From Capsicum annuum (Eukaryota; Streptophyta; Magnoliopsida; Solanales; Solanaceae), in contig NC_061120.1 of NCBI RefSeq assembly GCF_002878395.1, forward strand, positions 115,114,133 to 115,178,132: 64,000 nt of DNA, read 5' to 3'. Positions 49,664 through 61,777 of the stretch are shown here, one piece after another (positions within the stretch are counted from its first letter, which is position 1; each line of letters starts with the position of its first letter). The notes under the pieces are model-generated. The model saw nothing but the letters and a program-made list of their open reading frames with translations. It did no database searches and had not been told where the DNA came from. The position numbers and the translations under genes are program-made.

Positions 49664-50330
49664 AGAAAAGGTTGTATTAAAGTTTCGATCAGTAAAAACA
49701 TGGTAATTGCCCCTGTCCGTACCGGAAGTGATAATAAAAGTGGGAATGCTGTCACTAGAACGGACCACACAAATAGAGGTGATCTATGCATAGTCATTCC
49801 AGGTTCACGCATGTTGAAGATAGTTTTTATAAAATTAATAGAACCTAAAATGGATGAAACACCAGATAGATGAAGACTAAAAATTACTAAATCAACTGCT
49901 CCTCCAGAATGGCTGGTAATACCAGTTAAGGGCGGATAGACCATCCACCCAGTGCCTCTACCCACTTCTACTAAGGTTGAGCTTAATAGGAGCAAGAGAC
50001 TTGGAGGCAACAACCAGAATGAAATATTATTTAATCGTGAAAATGATATGTCAGGCGCACCTATTAGAATCAGAACAGACCAATTACCAGATCCACCTAT
50101 CATTGCTGTCATAAGCATAAAAAGATTATTAAAAAAGAGTGAGCCATTATTAAAACATTATAAAGTTGATGATTCCCACCAAGAATTTGATCGCCGGGTC
50201 GTGCTAATTCCATATGAATTAGTACTGAGAAGCACGTGTCCATCACTCTAGTAATGGCACCGAAGAAGAAATAAAGAGTCCCTATATCCTTGTAGTTAGT
50301 AGAGAACAGCCATCGGATTGGATTTGTCAT
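49664..50330 (-). pseudogene. cox1: cox1 5' part, truncated and frameshifted
   Basis: N-terminal ~220 residues of cytochrome c oxidase subunit 1, the haem a/a3-CuB core of complex IV. It starts at ATG 50330 with [20 protein letters not shown], then [20 protein letters not shown] (haem-a ligand His kept). A 1-nt loss in a T run near 50118 shifts the frame into [40 protein letters not shown] and [12 protein letters not shown] second 1-nt loss near 49690 shifts it again into TDRNFNTTF. There the cox1 homology ends, before the FWFFGHPEVY segment holding the first CuB His, and cox2 sequence begins. The product could not be a functional oxidase. Confidence 0.93.
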
Positions 50331-52262
50331 AAAATTGAGATTATTTCATTTCCTTCCTTATTAGAGAGGGGCCCACGGGGCTTATTTATTAAAAAAGAGG
50401 GAGTGAGGAGGGATTTTTTGGCAAAGCAAGACTGATTAGCTCGCTTAAGGGTCGTAGCAGAAGAATTCCTCATCTGCGAGCTATTGGGGATCTATTCTCA
50501 GAAAGGAATGAAAGGACTGACTTTTCTTACCTAATAACAACTTAATCTATGATCTACGAATAATAAATAGGAGCATCTAGCCGAGTAGCAGTCAGTAGGC
50601 GGAGAAGAAGTCAAAGGCGAATATCTTTTTGCCCCCCTCTTCAGTCAATGCTTTGGCCTTCGTCTCTATGGGCTTTGAATTTGGATAGATCCAGCAGGCC
50701 TTCTTGCGTGGACTTGGGCTTACTTACTGGCTTCGCTGAGGATGGGATTCCCTACCCGATGAGTCTGGCTAGGCTATTAGGCACCTTTGGTCTAGGCATT
50801 CTCAGGCCTATCCAGAAGTCTAAAGTTTCATCTATAGATGGTCTAATTCTGAGATGAAGCTCTATTTATTGCCCTATTCCCTTTCCTGACCAAAGTCACT
50901 AAGGAGGGGCCGGGGCGGACTGCAATTCATCTGAGCTTAGTCTTCTCTTCTGAGATGATTGGAGGCTGGGGAAAGGGCACTCGTCGAAGAAGGGCCTGCC
51001 GTACGTAGGGGGTAAAGAAAGCTCCTTCTCTTATAGGAGAGGCGCTATTGAATGAAAAAGAAAGTCTTCAGGAAGTGAGAGAAGAAATCATAAAAGAAAT
51101 AGCTTTCAACTAAAGACGCAGACGATGAGCAAAAGTCTACTTTAATAAAGTAGCTCGGGGGAACCTTAAGACAGGACATCGGGGTGAAGGTATGAAGGTA
51201 CGGCAATGCAGCCCAGTCTGGTCTGAGGAGGAGTGGGACTATGAAAGTTGCAGCAAAGGAAAAAGACTTTCACCAGTTTCTTGAGTGAGAAGCGGATGTT
51301 GGTGAAAAAAGGAAGTTGAGTTCAAGTTTGGAGCACATGGCATAAGCCAAAGATCCCGGGATAACTCTAAAAGCTAACGAGCTGATTCTGGTTAAACCGG
51401 GCATTCCTCAGAGCAAGGAAAGATCTTTCAAAAATAAAATAAAAAAAAGCGCTAGAACCGATGTAAGATCCGCTACAACTAGAAGTCAACTGGCACCTTC
51501 TTAAAGCGTCTGCCCGACTTTCAGGTCACATACGAAGGGAACAAAGCTTAGGGCTCAAAGAAGTCCTCTCATCCTGAGGTGAGGGTGGGATGCCTATCAA
51601 AATCAGAAAAGATGAAAAAGGCTATCTACGTCCAATTCAAAGTTTCTTGCATTTTTCGATGTAGCTGGCGACAAGAGCTTCTTATGAGCCTGAATGTCAT
51701 CTTTACCTTAAAGCTGCTTAAGATTGTTAAACAATACTATTCGACTTGATGCGCTGAGAGAGATGAAAAAAGATTTTCATGGTATTATTAAGTGCGTATT
51801 GCCGAGGGTGAACATATTTCTTTTCTCTTATGACGCTTTCCAAGTTCCTGCTGTGCATCCCTATCCGATCATTTTCTTTTGATTATCTCTTTTTAACTAA
51901 ACTACTAGCTTTTAGGAGGAGGGTTATAGACTCATTCAGGTTGAGATGGACTCCCTGGTTTCTATACAAAAGCTGCACAATGGCTGGGCCTGAGGATCCA
52001 CATTTCAATATTATCCTGAGAATCAGAGCGCTAATGAGAAGGGGTTGGAGATGTTAATTGAGACATATTTAGAGGGAAGGCAATGTGAAGATGTATTGGC
52101 TAAGCAAAGTATCGTTCCTGCTCCTGGCTTAACCATCCTGCGTGACCCCCTACTGCAATCAGACAGTGGAAAAAGAATAATAACTTAGGCGCGACGACAC
52201 CTAGAGTTGTGAAGGTGAGTTAGAGCGTAAAGCCTTAACATGTTCTAAAAAAGGAAATATAC
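50331..52262. other. Spacer upstream of cox1
   Basis: About 1.9 kb. Frames 50648-50857 and 51830-52057 (plus) are unassigned. No RNA gene or promoter motif was identified with confidence. Confidence 0.45.
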
Positions 52263-52496
52263 ATGTCTCTCCCTCACGGATATTCTCCACAGGGGGAGAA
52301 CTCAGTGTTCCACCTGAATCAGCCCCTTTATGGACTTAAACAAGCATCCCGAAATGGGTTTGCCAAATTAGCTTTTGTAGATGCTGGTTTTCTTCAATCC
52401 CAGGCAGACCGTTTTTACTCGTTGACGTGGAAACTATTCTGTTTTTTTATTTTAGTATATATTGATGAAATTGTAATCATTGGTAATGATATTTAA
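52263..52496 (+). mobile_element. Ty1-copia reverse transcriptase fragment
   Basis: A 77-codon frame: MSLPHGYSPQGENSVFHLNQ then PLYGLKQASRNGFAKLAFVD, AGFLQSQAD and FILVYIDEIVIIGND. This is the copia RVT_2 domain (VYM..P.G(F)..QG...V.RL.KSLYGLKQASR.WF.K...AGF.QS.AD...F). LYGLKQA is residues 22-28. The catalytic YVDD is altered to YIDE at residues 66-69, which would abolish polymerase activity. Confidence 0.92.
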
Positions 52497-53370
52497 TTCA
52501 TCATATCAAATCGTTGATTTAGAGATAGAGGTGACAGAGGAAGAGTATCGAGAGTGGTATATTCCCAGAGCCGTCGAGATCTTTCTTATGCTATTCTCCG
52601 GCCAGATCTAGGTGTGAACCAGGATCTTGCCATTATGGAGAGAGAATAGATATGCCAATTACTACTCTACATATCTGATGTGTGCTTCGAAGTATTGGAA
52701 TGCTGATTAGAGGCAGGCAACGGTAGAAGGAGGTAACAGCCGGGTTAGGCGCTCCAGTAGCTCTAGGAGTTCCCATTCTCGCTTTTCTTGATCTTTCATG
52801 AAGTTTACCTGCTTTGAGAGAGGAGAGACAGCCATTTGATGCATGACAATAGAGAAAAGTACTATATGCTTTATGTTTCCTATGCAGCTACTACAGCTAA
52901 TATGCTATGCATGATGATATGTGATTCATGCTTGACTTCTAAGGCTTGACAGGTCCTTTTGGTCGATTTCCAGTTGATTGCCTCAACCTATCGATTGAGT
53001 GAGTTAGAGAAGAAGCCTTAGAATGCTACGACTCTATAAGTTTCACGTCTTATTTTTTTACGTGTCTACTATTTATTTAGGTGCAAAGAGCCTAAGCGGT
53101 TCAAGCTATTATGTTCCGCGCCTGCTCTCCATTTCCACCCATCGATACAATAGAAGCTATTAATGCCATATCTGGTGGTTCAAACATTCCCGCTGCTATA
53201 ATTGGAGTTGACGGTCCTAGTTCTATTAGAGTAAGAGCTCTTTCTAGAATAACCAGCGTTAGTTACTTGACTGTTAGAGGAGAAAGCACTGTGTAAAATG
53301 TTCACGTAGAAGCTCCTCTTTCATTTGCAGGTATAGACTTCTTTTGATTCTCATATTTTTTCCTATTTTC
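52497..53370. other. Spacer with one unassigned frame
   Basis: The 61-codon frame 53111-53296 (plus) reads INAISGGSNIPAAIIGVDG, a protein-like sequence I cannot place. Nothing else recognised. Confidence 0.4.
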
Positions 53371-53790
53371 AGTTTAAGCTGCCGAAATGACCGGGGGTGT
53401 TTGATCTGGTTATGCCTTTTGGACTCACCAATACCCCTGCCACGTTCTGCTTCCTTCACAATGAGCTATTCCACCCGTACTTAGACGACTGGTAGTATAC
53501 TTTAATCGTGGACTATAGCTATTCGTTAAACGACCACTTTCACCACCTTCGGACCGTTTTTAAGGTATTAAAGAAAAATCCCTTCTATGTGATGTAAAGA
53601 CAAATGCTCCTTTAAACAGACGGAGATCCTCGGAATAGGGCATTGGATGGGCATCAAAGCCATCGAGGAGTGGCAAGCACCCACCAAGGTGAGTGAGCTA
53701 AGATCATTTTAAGGACTCATTTTCTATTACAGAATATTCATTGTAAGTTACTCGAAGAGAGTGAAATTGCTCAAGCTAAAGCAAAGAGGA
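53371..53790 (+). mobile_element. Ty3-gypsy reverse transcriptase fragment, heavily decayed
   Basis: Reads FDLVMPFGLTNTPATFCFLH then NELFHPYLDDW, a stop, LNDHFHHLRTVFKVLKKNPF, then in shifted phases the GHWI...EEWQAPTKVSEL-like part. This is the gypsy (chromovirus-type) RT fingers-palm region F.VMPFGLTNAPATF...MN..FH.YLD..VVVYLDDIL(V)YS. The catalytic VYLDD is no longer recognisable (it reads YTLIVDYSYS). Spaced stops and indels make this one of the oldest retroelement traces here. A different lineage from the 46.6-kb fragment, judging by the motif wording. Confidence 0.85.
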
Positions 53791-54072
53791 AAATAGGTGC
53801 AGAGAAACTCTCACTAACGCCCTTGACCCTACTATGGGATATTTAGCAATGGTGTTGTTTGAAGCTTTCCATCGATCAGTCGCTTCTTGAATGGCATAGT
53901 TTCAGTCCTATCCCAATGCCTTCACCAATTTCTTACTAAGCAAAGGTAGGGCACGGGGTTACTTTTCCTTTTTTTATCGTGCGACGAAGCGGGTTAACAA
54001 AGTCACGATCAGATAGGTTGAAATATCTCTGTCAAGGAGAGCACGAAGCATAGTAACTTCCAAAATGAATAG
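53791..54072. other. Spacer before copia-atpA fusion
   Basis: May include further faint gypsy RNase H sequence; nothing definite. Confidence 0.35.
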
Positions 54073-54114
54073 CAAAGTCTCATTAGGAAGGTCTTGTATG
54101 GACTAAAACAAGCA
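54073..54114 (+). mobile_element. Ty1-copia RT motif scrap fused to atpA
   Basis: AGG AAG GTC TTG TAT GGA... reads [11 protein letters not shown], the copia RVT_2 signature (KSLYGLKQAP). It is in phase with the plastid atpA fragment that follows about 20 nt later. Only ~11 residues, so the assignment depends on this strongly diagnostic motif. Confidence 0.65.
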
Positions 54115-54134
54115 AACTCCGGCTCGAAAGCAAG

Positions 54135-55041
54135 GGGGCGAATTGCTCAGATACCCGTGAGTGAGGCTTGTTTGGGTCGTGTTGTAAATTCCCTGGCTAA
54201 ACTTATTGATGGTAGAGGTGAAATTTCAGCTTCTGAATTTCAATTAATTGAATCTACCGCCCCGAGTATTATTTCTCTCTATTCTGTATATGAGCCTCTT
54301 CAAACCGGGCTTATTGCTATTGATTCGATGATCCCTATAGGACGTGGTCAGCGAGAATGGACAGACACACCTATAAAACATTAGTAGCCACAGACACCAT
54401 TCTCAATCAACAAGGTCAAAATGGTTTATGTGTTTATGTAGCTATTGGGCAAAAAGCGTCTTCTGTGGCCCAGGTAGTAACGACATTATAGGAAAGGAGA
54501 GCGATGGAATACATTATTGTAGTAGCCAAAATGGCGGATTCCCCTGCTACATTGCAATACCTTGCTCCTTATACAGGAGCAACTCTGGCTGAATATTTTC
54601 TGTATTGTGAACGACACACTTTAATCATTTATGATGATCTCTCCAAACAAGCGCAAGCTTATCGCCAAATGTCTCTTCTATTACGAAGACCGCCCGATCG
54701 TGAGCTTATCCAGGAGATGTTTTTTATTTGCATTCACGCCTTTTTGAAAGAGCTACTAAATTTAGTTCGAGTTTAGGTGAAGGAAGTATGACCGCCTTAG
54801 CAATAGTTGAAACTCAATCGGGAGATGTTTTGGCTTATATTCCTACTAATGTAATTTCCATTACTGATGGACAAATCTTCTTATGCGCCGACCTATTCAA
54901 TTCTGGAATCAGACCTGCTATTAGTGTGGGTATATCTCTTTCCAGAGTGGGGTCCGCAGCTCAAATAAAAGCCATGAAACAAGTAGTTGGTAAATGAAAA
55001 TTCGAACTAGTGCAATTCGCAGAATTCGAAGCCTTTACTCA
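54135..55041 (+). pseudogene. atpA: Plastid atpA fragment, transferred DNA, P-loop deleted
   Basis: Middle part of plastid atpA, the CF1 alpha subunit of chloroplast ATP synthase. It reads [40 protein letters not shown] and QR, then a deletion removes most of the Walker A segment (family LIIGDRQTGKTA). [70 protein letters not shown] and [19 protein letters not shown] follow in three phases, ending at KFELVQFAEFEAFTQ after a TGA. Wording such as SASE...LIES and VTTLQERxAMEY identifies the plastid rather than the mitochondrial alpha subunit. Breaks are near 54340 (deletion), 54492 (stop), ~54703 (frameshift) and 54995 (stop). An ATP synthase alpha without its P-loop cannot bind nucleotide. Confidence 0.93.
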
Positions 55042-58000
55042 GGTTTCAACGGCATCCCTAGCTGTACTGATCTATCTGGCAGTTCACTACGTGCCGAATG
55101 ATTCTTTGCTATTTCCTCTTTCTTTGAGAAAAGTGTAAAACCTATCTAATTCATCTTAGGTCCATGTTAATACGAATTAGTGAAATGAAGGATGATTAAG
55201 AAGTGGAATAAGCAAGCAAAGAACCCAACTTAGAAAATCGAATCTCCTTGAACCGGGCATAGCAAGCAGTTTTCATGATGGAAAAAGCGGCATCGTTTAC
55301 TCCAAAGAAGTAAGCGAAGGGTCGTCGGCAAGCAACACTGGCATCGACAGCAGTAGTACCATTCTATCCGTTCAAGTCTTGGTCTACCGGTGTGTCGTCC
55401 TATGAGTAACTCTCGCAAACAAAGAAGAAAAGAGATGGAATTCAAGACAGCAAAGGAATGAGGTAGGGCACGGGAAAAATAAAGAGAAGGGGCCATCGTT
55501 GGTGCATAACAGAGATTTCCTATCGACGATCTTTCTCGATGCATAAATGAGGCTTAGCCTTTGAAGTACCGCATAAGCAAGAAAGCCAATAGACCTTGAA
55601 TAGCCTGTAATAAAGGACTTATGAAGAGTATTTGACTATAGTATCAAATCCACATATAAATTTTGTACGCAAGTTGGCACAGCGCTTTCGCTTTAAAAAA
55701 ATTCCCTCATTTGGTCTGCGCAGTAAACCGGCTCTCCTGCCTGTGTATCCCATGCTCGGTGCCGTTGATCTGTCTAATGGGAGAGATCCACCAATTCCTT
55801 TATTTCAATGTGTTGTATCCTCTACAGAGGTGGAGTATCCTCTTTTTAATAAATGATTTCCTGCCCGGAGGGATATGGAAACATTGAATTCGCCAATTTT
55901 CAAACTTTTCTTTGATTCTTAACACATGTCATGCTGGATTTGAAGAAATAGAAATAAGAGTCTAATTCCGCTAGAGAAAGTTGAATATGAATTAAACCAA
56001 AGAGGAGTTTCTACTCAAAAAAGTAGTGGCAGGAAAGGAAGCAGCACACCAGGACAAACTCCTTCTTTTAAATATCAACTCAAGGCCTCCTTTCCTTACT
56101 CGTTGGTTTGAGTGTTTTATCGAAGGATTGATATAGAGAAAAAATGCCTATATTTCTTATCTAAGCCCACCTACCTTGGGATAAGCGGCTACTAGAAGTT
56201 TGAAGCTGGCTTTAATGAGCAACACTTCCTCGTAGGGTCACCAAAGCAGGCTTCTTTAGCTGCTTAAATTGTTAGAGCTCACTTCACACCAACAGAATCA
56301 TAAGCTTTCTTCTCTGCCTCAGCTTGAGAGCTCCTTTCTACATCAAGATCTGGCCCTCAATCGACTTCGGCTATGGTGTGATTCCTAGCATATGTACACC
56401 ATAGTAGCTAAGGCAACCCCGTTCCAGCTCGCATTGTATTTGAAGTTGAGGATTTCGCTTTTGATGTAGTCAGTAAGAAGTGTTGTTCCATTTTTAGCTT
56501 TAGCAAGCCTGTGACTGATTGAATAGACTAGTCTACACTCAGCCAACATTCTGAACTTGTCTCGATACAGACAGTTCAGTGCATTGGATAGCAGAGAGAG
56601 AAAGGAAAAGAAGTAGTTCCAAAAGGAGACTCCACCTAGCTAGCGCGCTCCTCACCTCAATGCTATACTTCGGCAGCTACGAACTAAGATGCTTCAGAAG
56701 AAAAGCTACATCCACTACCTACACTCACCCTGACAGGCTAACCCGAGCTTACCCAGGGCCTTACTGCCCGAACTAGCAAGACTAATGTCTATTTATACCT
56801 TTGAGAGGTCCACTTATACTATTGATAAAGTCTCTAAATTAATAAGGCCCCGGTTGTGTTGTTATATAAGATTCAATTCAATCTAACAAGCAGACTACCT
56901 TCGGCTACTACAAGATCTTTATAAACAAAAGAATGAGCCTACTTACGCACTTCCGCACTAAGCAAGAAAGGCCAACTACACAAGCAAGAAGGCATTGCCT
57001 ATGGCTTCCAATCCAATAACAAGCAAAAGACGAAGAAGTAACTTACTATACCTTACCTCCTTGTGCCCATAGCTTGACCTCCGTCTTTTTATACCTGTAC
57101 GGATGCCTTCCCTTCCTTGTAAAGCAAACCTAGTCAAGCAATGGAAGGAGAAAGGAAAAAGACATTCCTCGCGCACAGACAGACCCTCTTTAGCGAAGTT
57201 CCTCCTTCCCAACCTCTCGTACAACATCCATTTCATCAAAGAAGGACAGAGCAGGCACACTGACTACTCTGATTAGGCGTGGACTAGGAAAAACTAGCAG
57301 CTAAAGGAAAGCTAAAAGGTATTGGCGAAGAAGTAATGGAGGATCTGATATAGATTAAAAAGAGGGAAAGCTAAGCTAGCTAACGAAGGGGTTGGGATTC
57401 TATCGCCCTAGTACACAACTAGGAAGAAAGTTTTTGTGCTTTTCACCTTTCCACCAAACCAGAATGAGAGACAATCGGGTCGATCAGAATGTCCTTATTT
57501 CACAGCAGTATAACATTCTCAAGTTAGAATCTGACTATCTCTATTCTAAGTAGCATCCGAGAAAGCACACGCTAAGCAGATCTTTACCAAAGCCATATCT
57601 CCATAAGTATCCAAAGCTGCCTACTCATTGGTAGTGAAAAAGCAAGAACATAGATATGTTTACGAAGCCAAGAGCCACTCATCTAAGCCAGCGGATTCGA
57701 ATTCAGCTATGCCGGTGTACAAAGCAAGCACGCAAGGACTACGTATATCTTTGGCCTGCCTATCATTGTCCATGTTGGGCTGACTCAACCTCCCCTCGGG
57801 TAGAAAATATTTGGTGCCTCGCCCTTGTCTCCTTCGCCGTAGACTGAAATGATGGGAATCCTATCGAGAAAGAAGAGGCATAAGCATCACCTGTCGATCC
57901 AATCTATCTTCCCTGGCCTCCCCAACACATACTTAATTTGAAAGAAACCTCCCGCCATAGAGAAGAGATTGAAAGTTTGGGTCCCCTCGATCACCCTCCC

Positions 58001-59130
58001 TCTTCCTGTAGTTTAAGCTTCCATTTCATCCCTCTCACTTCGTTCGAGCTGAATTACATCTTCCTTCTCACCTGAACTAGTCGAGAGAGATGAACCCGTA
58101 TCACATTTTTTCAAATCGAAAGCCCCAATTCCAAAACCTAAACAACTCAGTTGAGATCTCCGTGACTGGTTCAAAGGAAGGTCAACCAATGATTGATAGG
58201 CCATTCCCTCCCTATCCATCTCTTGATCCCTCATTCTACTAATTCATTGTTACTGATTCATTCAAGGGATAGACTCTCTATTTCTTTGTCTTATTAGTGC
58301 AGGTGTTGATAAACGATGAAACCCGCTGAACTTTAGACTCGAGTGGAGAAAGAGGGCTAAGCCACCGAAGGGCTTTCAGGGACTGGGGAAGACGGGTGGA
58401 TTATAGAGCTAGGGTAGAGGCAAATCAAAGGCCCATCAGGATTGTGCATGGACGAGCCTCGACTAGGCTAGCATTGATGAAAAAAGAAAAACTTCCCCCA
58501 TCTCATCATTAACTGATGTAGGATTCAAGATCAGGTATAGGATTCGAGTTAAATCGACCTTTCCTCTAATATCAGGGCGAGGCAGTAGGAATTTTGACTA
58601 GTTGCTCCTCTAACTCGGAGTGGATTCTAGGGGAAGGGTAGAGCCTCACCTTGCAGTAGGAAGGTGTTCGTTGTTGGGATGGGTTCAAAACTGGATTGAA
58701 GAGAGGAGGAAAAAAAAGAGTCCTTTCTTCCTGGTCCTATCGAACTAGACACTGAATACCTAGGGATGGCTAGGGCTTTCGAATCAAAGCATGGGCATCT
58801 GCTATTAGGAGAGGGCAGTAGATCATCGATTGAAGACCCAGGTCAGTCAAATTCTATTGGGACTTCTATTGATTATTAATTCGACTCTAGGGACTCCTAG
58901 CAACAAACTAGTATTAAAAAAGGGGCCCCCATAGAGAGGCAAGAGATGCAGAAGCCGCCAACCGGATCGACCAACAAATGATAGGCCAAAGAGATGGGCT
59001 CATTCGACTAATCAGTGATCCCTGGGCCTACCTAACACAGATGTCCCTAAAATAGGGGATTGGTTGATCGAAAAGCTTAGACAGGAGTAGGACATTCCAT
59101 ACAAATCTTTCTGATCCACTAGCTGGTGGT
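55042..59130. other. Long spacer, no gene recognised
   Basis: About 4.1 kb. Open frames include 55230-55544 minus (104 codons), 55632-55856 and 55663-55887 plus (overlapping), 56976-57260 minus and 58013-58234 minus. None shows a family motif. No tRNA or rRNA recognised. Confidence 0.45.
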
Positions 59131-59157
59131 CCTCTCAAACCAGTCAAGTGGCTCTCC
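59131..59157 (-). repeat. Dispersed 26-bp repeat, copy 2
   Basis: On the minus strand GAGCCACTTGACTGGTTTGAGAGG, the dispersed motif also at 32089, 60448 and 62836, with one mismatch (TTTGAG for TTGGAG). Confidence 0.7.
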
Positions 59158-59903
59158 ATCTCTAGGAAGATTGTGTCCAATATCTGGTAATCTAAGGCTT
59201 TCTTTTTTTGGTCAGCTCGTATTAGCCTGTGCTTTATTATAAGTAGTCATTCCCCCATTCCTTTAGTCTTTTCAAGGGTACTTTTTCCTTAAGTCGTGGT
59301 CATGTCTTGCCCCCCCAGTATAGTGACCGCTTCCATGTTTTCCCCGAATTTTATCAGTTCCAGGCTCAAGTGCCTGTTCATCCATCTTCATTCCAAACAA
59401 AGGCAAATATCTCTATTGAGTGACTGTACCTACTATGGTTTACAGTCAATAGTTCTTAACCAACCCTTTCTTTTTTGAATTCTGTTTGTTTATTAATTAA
59501 TTCATTATTCTATTATGTCTTTCTTTCTGAAGGGCTTGCAATTTATTACACCAAAGGCTTTCAGTGAACTATTGAAGCTATCGAGAGTGTACCAAATGCT
59601 AACGGTGATGAAGGTTACCGACTTTCGGTGGACGCGGAGCCAATGAGTTCGGTCAAATAGTGTAACGAGTCTAAGGTTACAAAAGCCTTCGCCAACTTTG
59701 ATAGGCATAGCATTGCAAGCAAATAAAGCATAGAGCTTACCCTTTCTTTCTATTAGAGTCGCGAGCTTGTTGTAGTCGGTCCTAAGGGGAGAACCTTGCT
59801 GCTTACTTGTTATATCCCTAAGTCCTTGCACGGCTCAGCTTTTTCTTCGAGCCCTGCTTCTCCCTTCCCTTTCTCCTCATTCCTACCATCTAAAACATTC
59901 CTA
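59158..59903. other. Spacer before trnQ
   Basis: The only longer frame is 59505-59831 minus (108 codons), unassigned. Confidence 0.45.
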
Positions 59904-59975
59904 TGGAGTATAGCCAAGTGGTAAGGCATCGGCTTTTGGTATCGGCATGCAAAGGTTTGAATCCTTTTACTCCAG
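59904..59975 (+). tRNA. trnQ-UUG: trnQ-UUG, degenerate
   Basis: 72-nt tRNA-Gln with anticodon TTG in loop TTTTGGT. Acceptor arms TGGAGTA and TACTCCA pair fully; the discriminator is G. The T loop is GTTTGA instead of GTTCGA (C to T at CpG, losing C56). The anticodon stem has one C-A mismatch and one G-T pair where the family has T-A and G-C. These changes suggest an inactive copy. Confidence 0.88.
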
Positions 59976-60447
59976 ATTATGAATACCCGATCGAATCTGT
60001 CAAGAACGAGCTGACGACTACAAGGGAAGCAGCTGACTGTAGTCCCTGAGCCCGCAAGCCAAAAGTTTGACTTGAACCTACTGTTGCTAAGATAAGAGAG
60101 AGAAGGAAAAGACAGATGGCAGAAAGAAATCCTTCCAACGGAGGAATTGAACACAAGACTGACTTCGGCCAGGTTCTTTTATCAATCTCCTAGCCCTTGC
60201 TTAACTCCTTGTTCCGTAAACTGGTCGCTGGTAGATCTGATCGGATCCTGGACACGTGAGGGACCAGCCCCGGAGGAATGCATGGTTCCCTGGCGCTTTA
60301 TGGGACGGACGTTCGCAGTTCTTCTCCATCTAATCTAACCCTACCTCATTTGCCTAGGCCTACTGGCATAATAAGAGAATGAGGGAGCTAATCTGCTTGC
60401 TTGTGCAGGCGTGGACTGCTCGACTAGGTCGCACCATAGGTGACCTA
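59976..60447. other. Spacer between trnQ and repeat copy 3
   Basis: Frames 60147-60338 plus and 59810-60154 minus are unassigned; no RNA gene seen. Confidence 0.4.
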
Positions 60448-60475
60448 AGGGCCACTTGACTGGTTGGAGAGGAGC
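60448..60475 (+). repeat. Dispersed 26-bp repeat, copy 3
   Basis: GGCCACTTGACTGGTTGGAG followed by AGGAGC: same orientation and nearly same extended sequence as the 32089 copy (both continue AGGAGC). Confidence 0.75.
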
Positions 60476-61663
60476 GAAAAGCCAGGAAAGAAGCGAGGAG
60501 GAAGCAAAGCTGTCTACAAAGCTTTGCTTCTCCCCCTGTAGTCGTAATACTCGGCTTATCGCTACTTTGATTCAAAAGGTAACCGAAGGTTCCCAACTTT
60601 CTCTGCTTTCCACAACCGTAACCACTTGTCATTCTGACTACTTCATCCATAAACCTTTTTTTTATTTCAAAATAGCGATACGCTTTAAAAAAGTAAAGGA
60701 TAAGCTTCTATTCTAGAAGTAGTAGCTTCCCGCCTCCCTCGGGGTGAGAAGTTCCCTTCCCTTTTGTAAAATGCCTGAGTGGTCTGCTCAGCAAACGTAC
60801 AAAGTAGATCATAGTTTGGCTGACCCTCTTCTTCCCCCCATTCGGGTTGGGTTGACCCAGAAGTACAGTAAGAAGGAATGGAACCACTGGAGATTCGTCT
60901 TTGCCCAAGTGTGAACTGCAGACGACTGACTTTGGAAGCGGAACACGAACCTATTTCCGCTATTCTGGGTTCTTATTGAGCGTAGCAAAATCAAGGTTGA
61001 TGATAAAGTCAGCGAAGTTTCCATGGTGTTCTACCTTTGCATAGTCTCGGTCCACAGTGGAAGGCTTCGCACCTGAGCCTCGTTAGACTCAGCTAAAGTG
61101 TAAGGTGTAAGTAAACAAAATAGAAGAGATGAAGTCCGTCCCTTAGCCTAGTCTATATCCATAGCTGATGCAACTCCGTACCGACGCCTCACTACTACTT
61201 TCATTTTCAATTAATTAACGGCTAAGCGATTTCATAACCTGAGCTTTCCTTAACCAGCTGACCTTACTTTGTAACCTTAGCCTCCCTTTCTTTAGAGTTT
61301 TCTAGTTCGACTAAGTGACTTCGTAACCTCAAACTACTTTTTTTCTTACTGTAGCATAGGCCTTCGCCACTTCAAACGAATAACATCCCTCTTTTTTTGA
61401 ATTCAAAAGAGCGGGGTCTTACTTATTTACGGGGGATAAAAGACAAATAAAGGGATCAAGGGGCTTTATGATCGGAGAAAGAGAAGGGCCGTGGTTAGTG
61501 TGTCACTGGGTCAGTGGGGGAACCCGTAGGAAGGGGGGACAACCCACCGAATTCACATCAAAAATTGCCAACATGAACACAAATGAAATCGTTGAATTGC
61601 ATATAGAAAGAAAACGAACCACTTCTATTCTCGGAGCTGAGGTATATGAAGTATGGGTTTTTG
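60476..61663. other. Spacer before trnE
   Basis: About 1.2 kb. The frame 61468-61764 (plus, 98 codons) runs into trnE; its part MNTNEIVELHIERKRTTSIL just before the tRNA is protein-like but unassigned. Confidence 0.4.
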
Positions 61664-61735
61664 GTCCCTTTCGTCCAGTGGTTAGGACATTGTCTTTTCA
61701 CGTTGAAGATACGGGTTTGATTCCCGTAACGGATA
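61664..61735 (+). tRNA. trnE-UUC: trnE-UUC, degenerate
   Basis: 72-nt tRNA-Glu with anticodon TTC in CTTTTCA. It begins GTCCCTTTCGTCCAGTGGTT as in plant mitochondria. Changes: CATCGTC to CATTGTC and GGGTTCGATTC to GGGTTTGATTC (both C to T at CpG), CATGTCGAAG to CACGTTGAAG, and AAGGGAT to AACGGAT, which gives a C-C mismatch in the acceptor stem. Probably not functional. Confidence 0.88.
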
Positions 61736-61777
61736 GGTACTCATTCCCGGCCGCTTTCAGTTAGTGTTCATTGCTGA

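Noticed and set aside
53111..53296. 61-codon plus frame that reads like a globular protein
   Set aside because: No recognisable family on either strand; too short to support as a gene.
54135..55041. Mitochondrial atp1
   Set aside because: Wording ([27 protein letters not shown]) fits the plastid alpha subunit atpA, not mitochondrial atp1.
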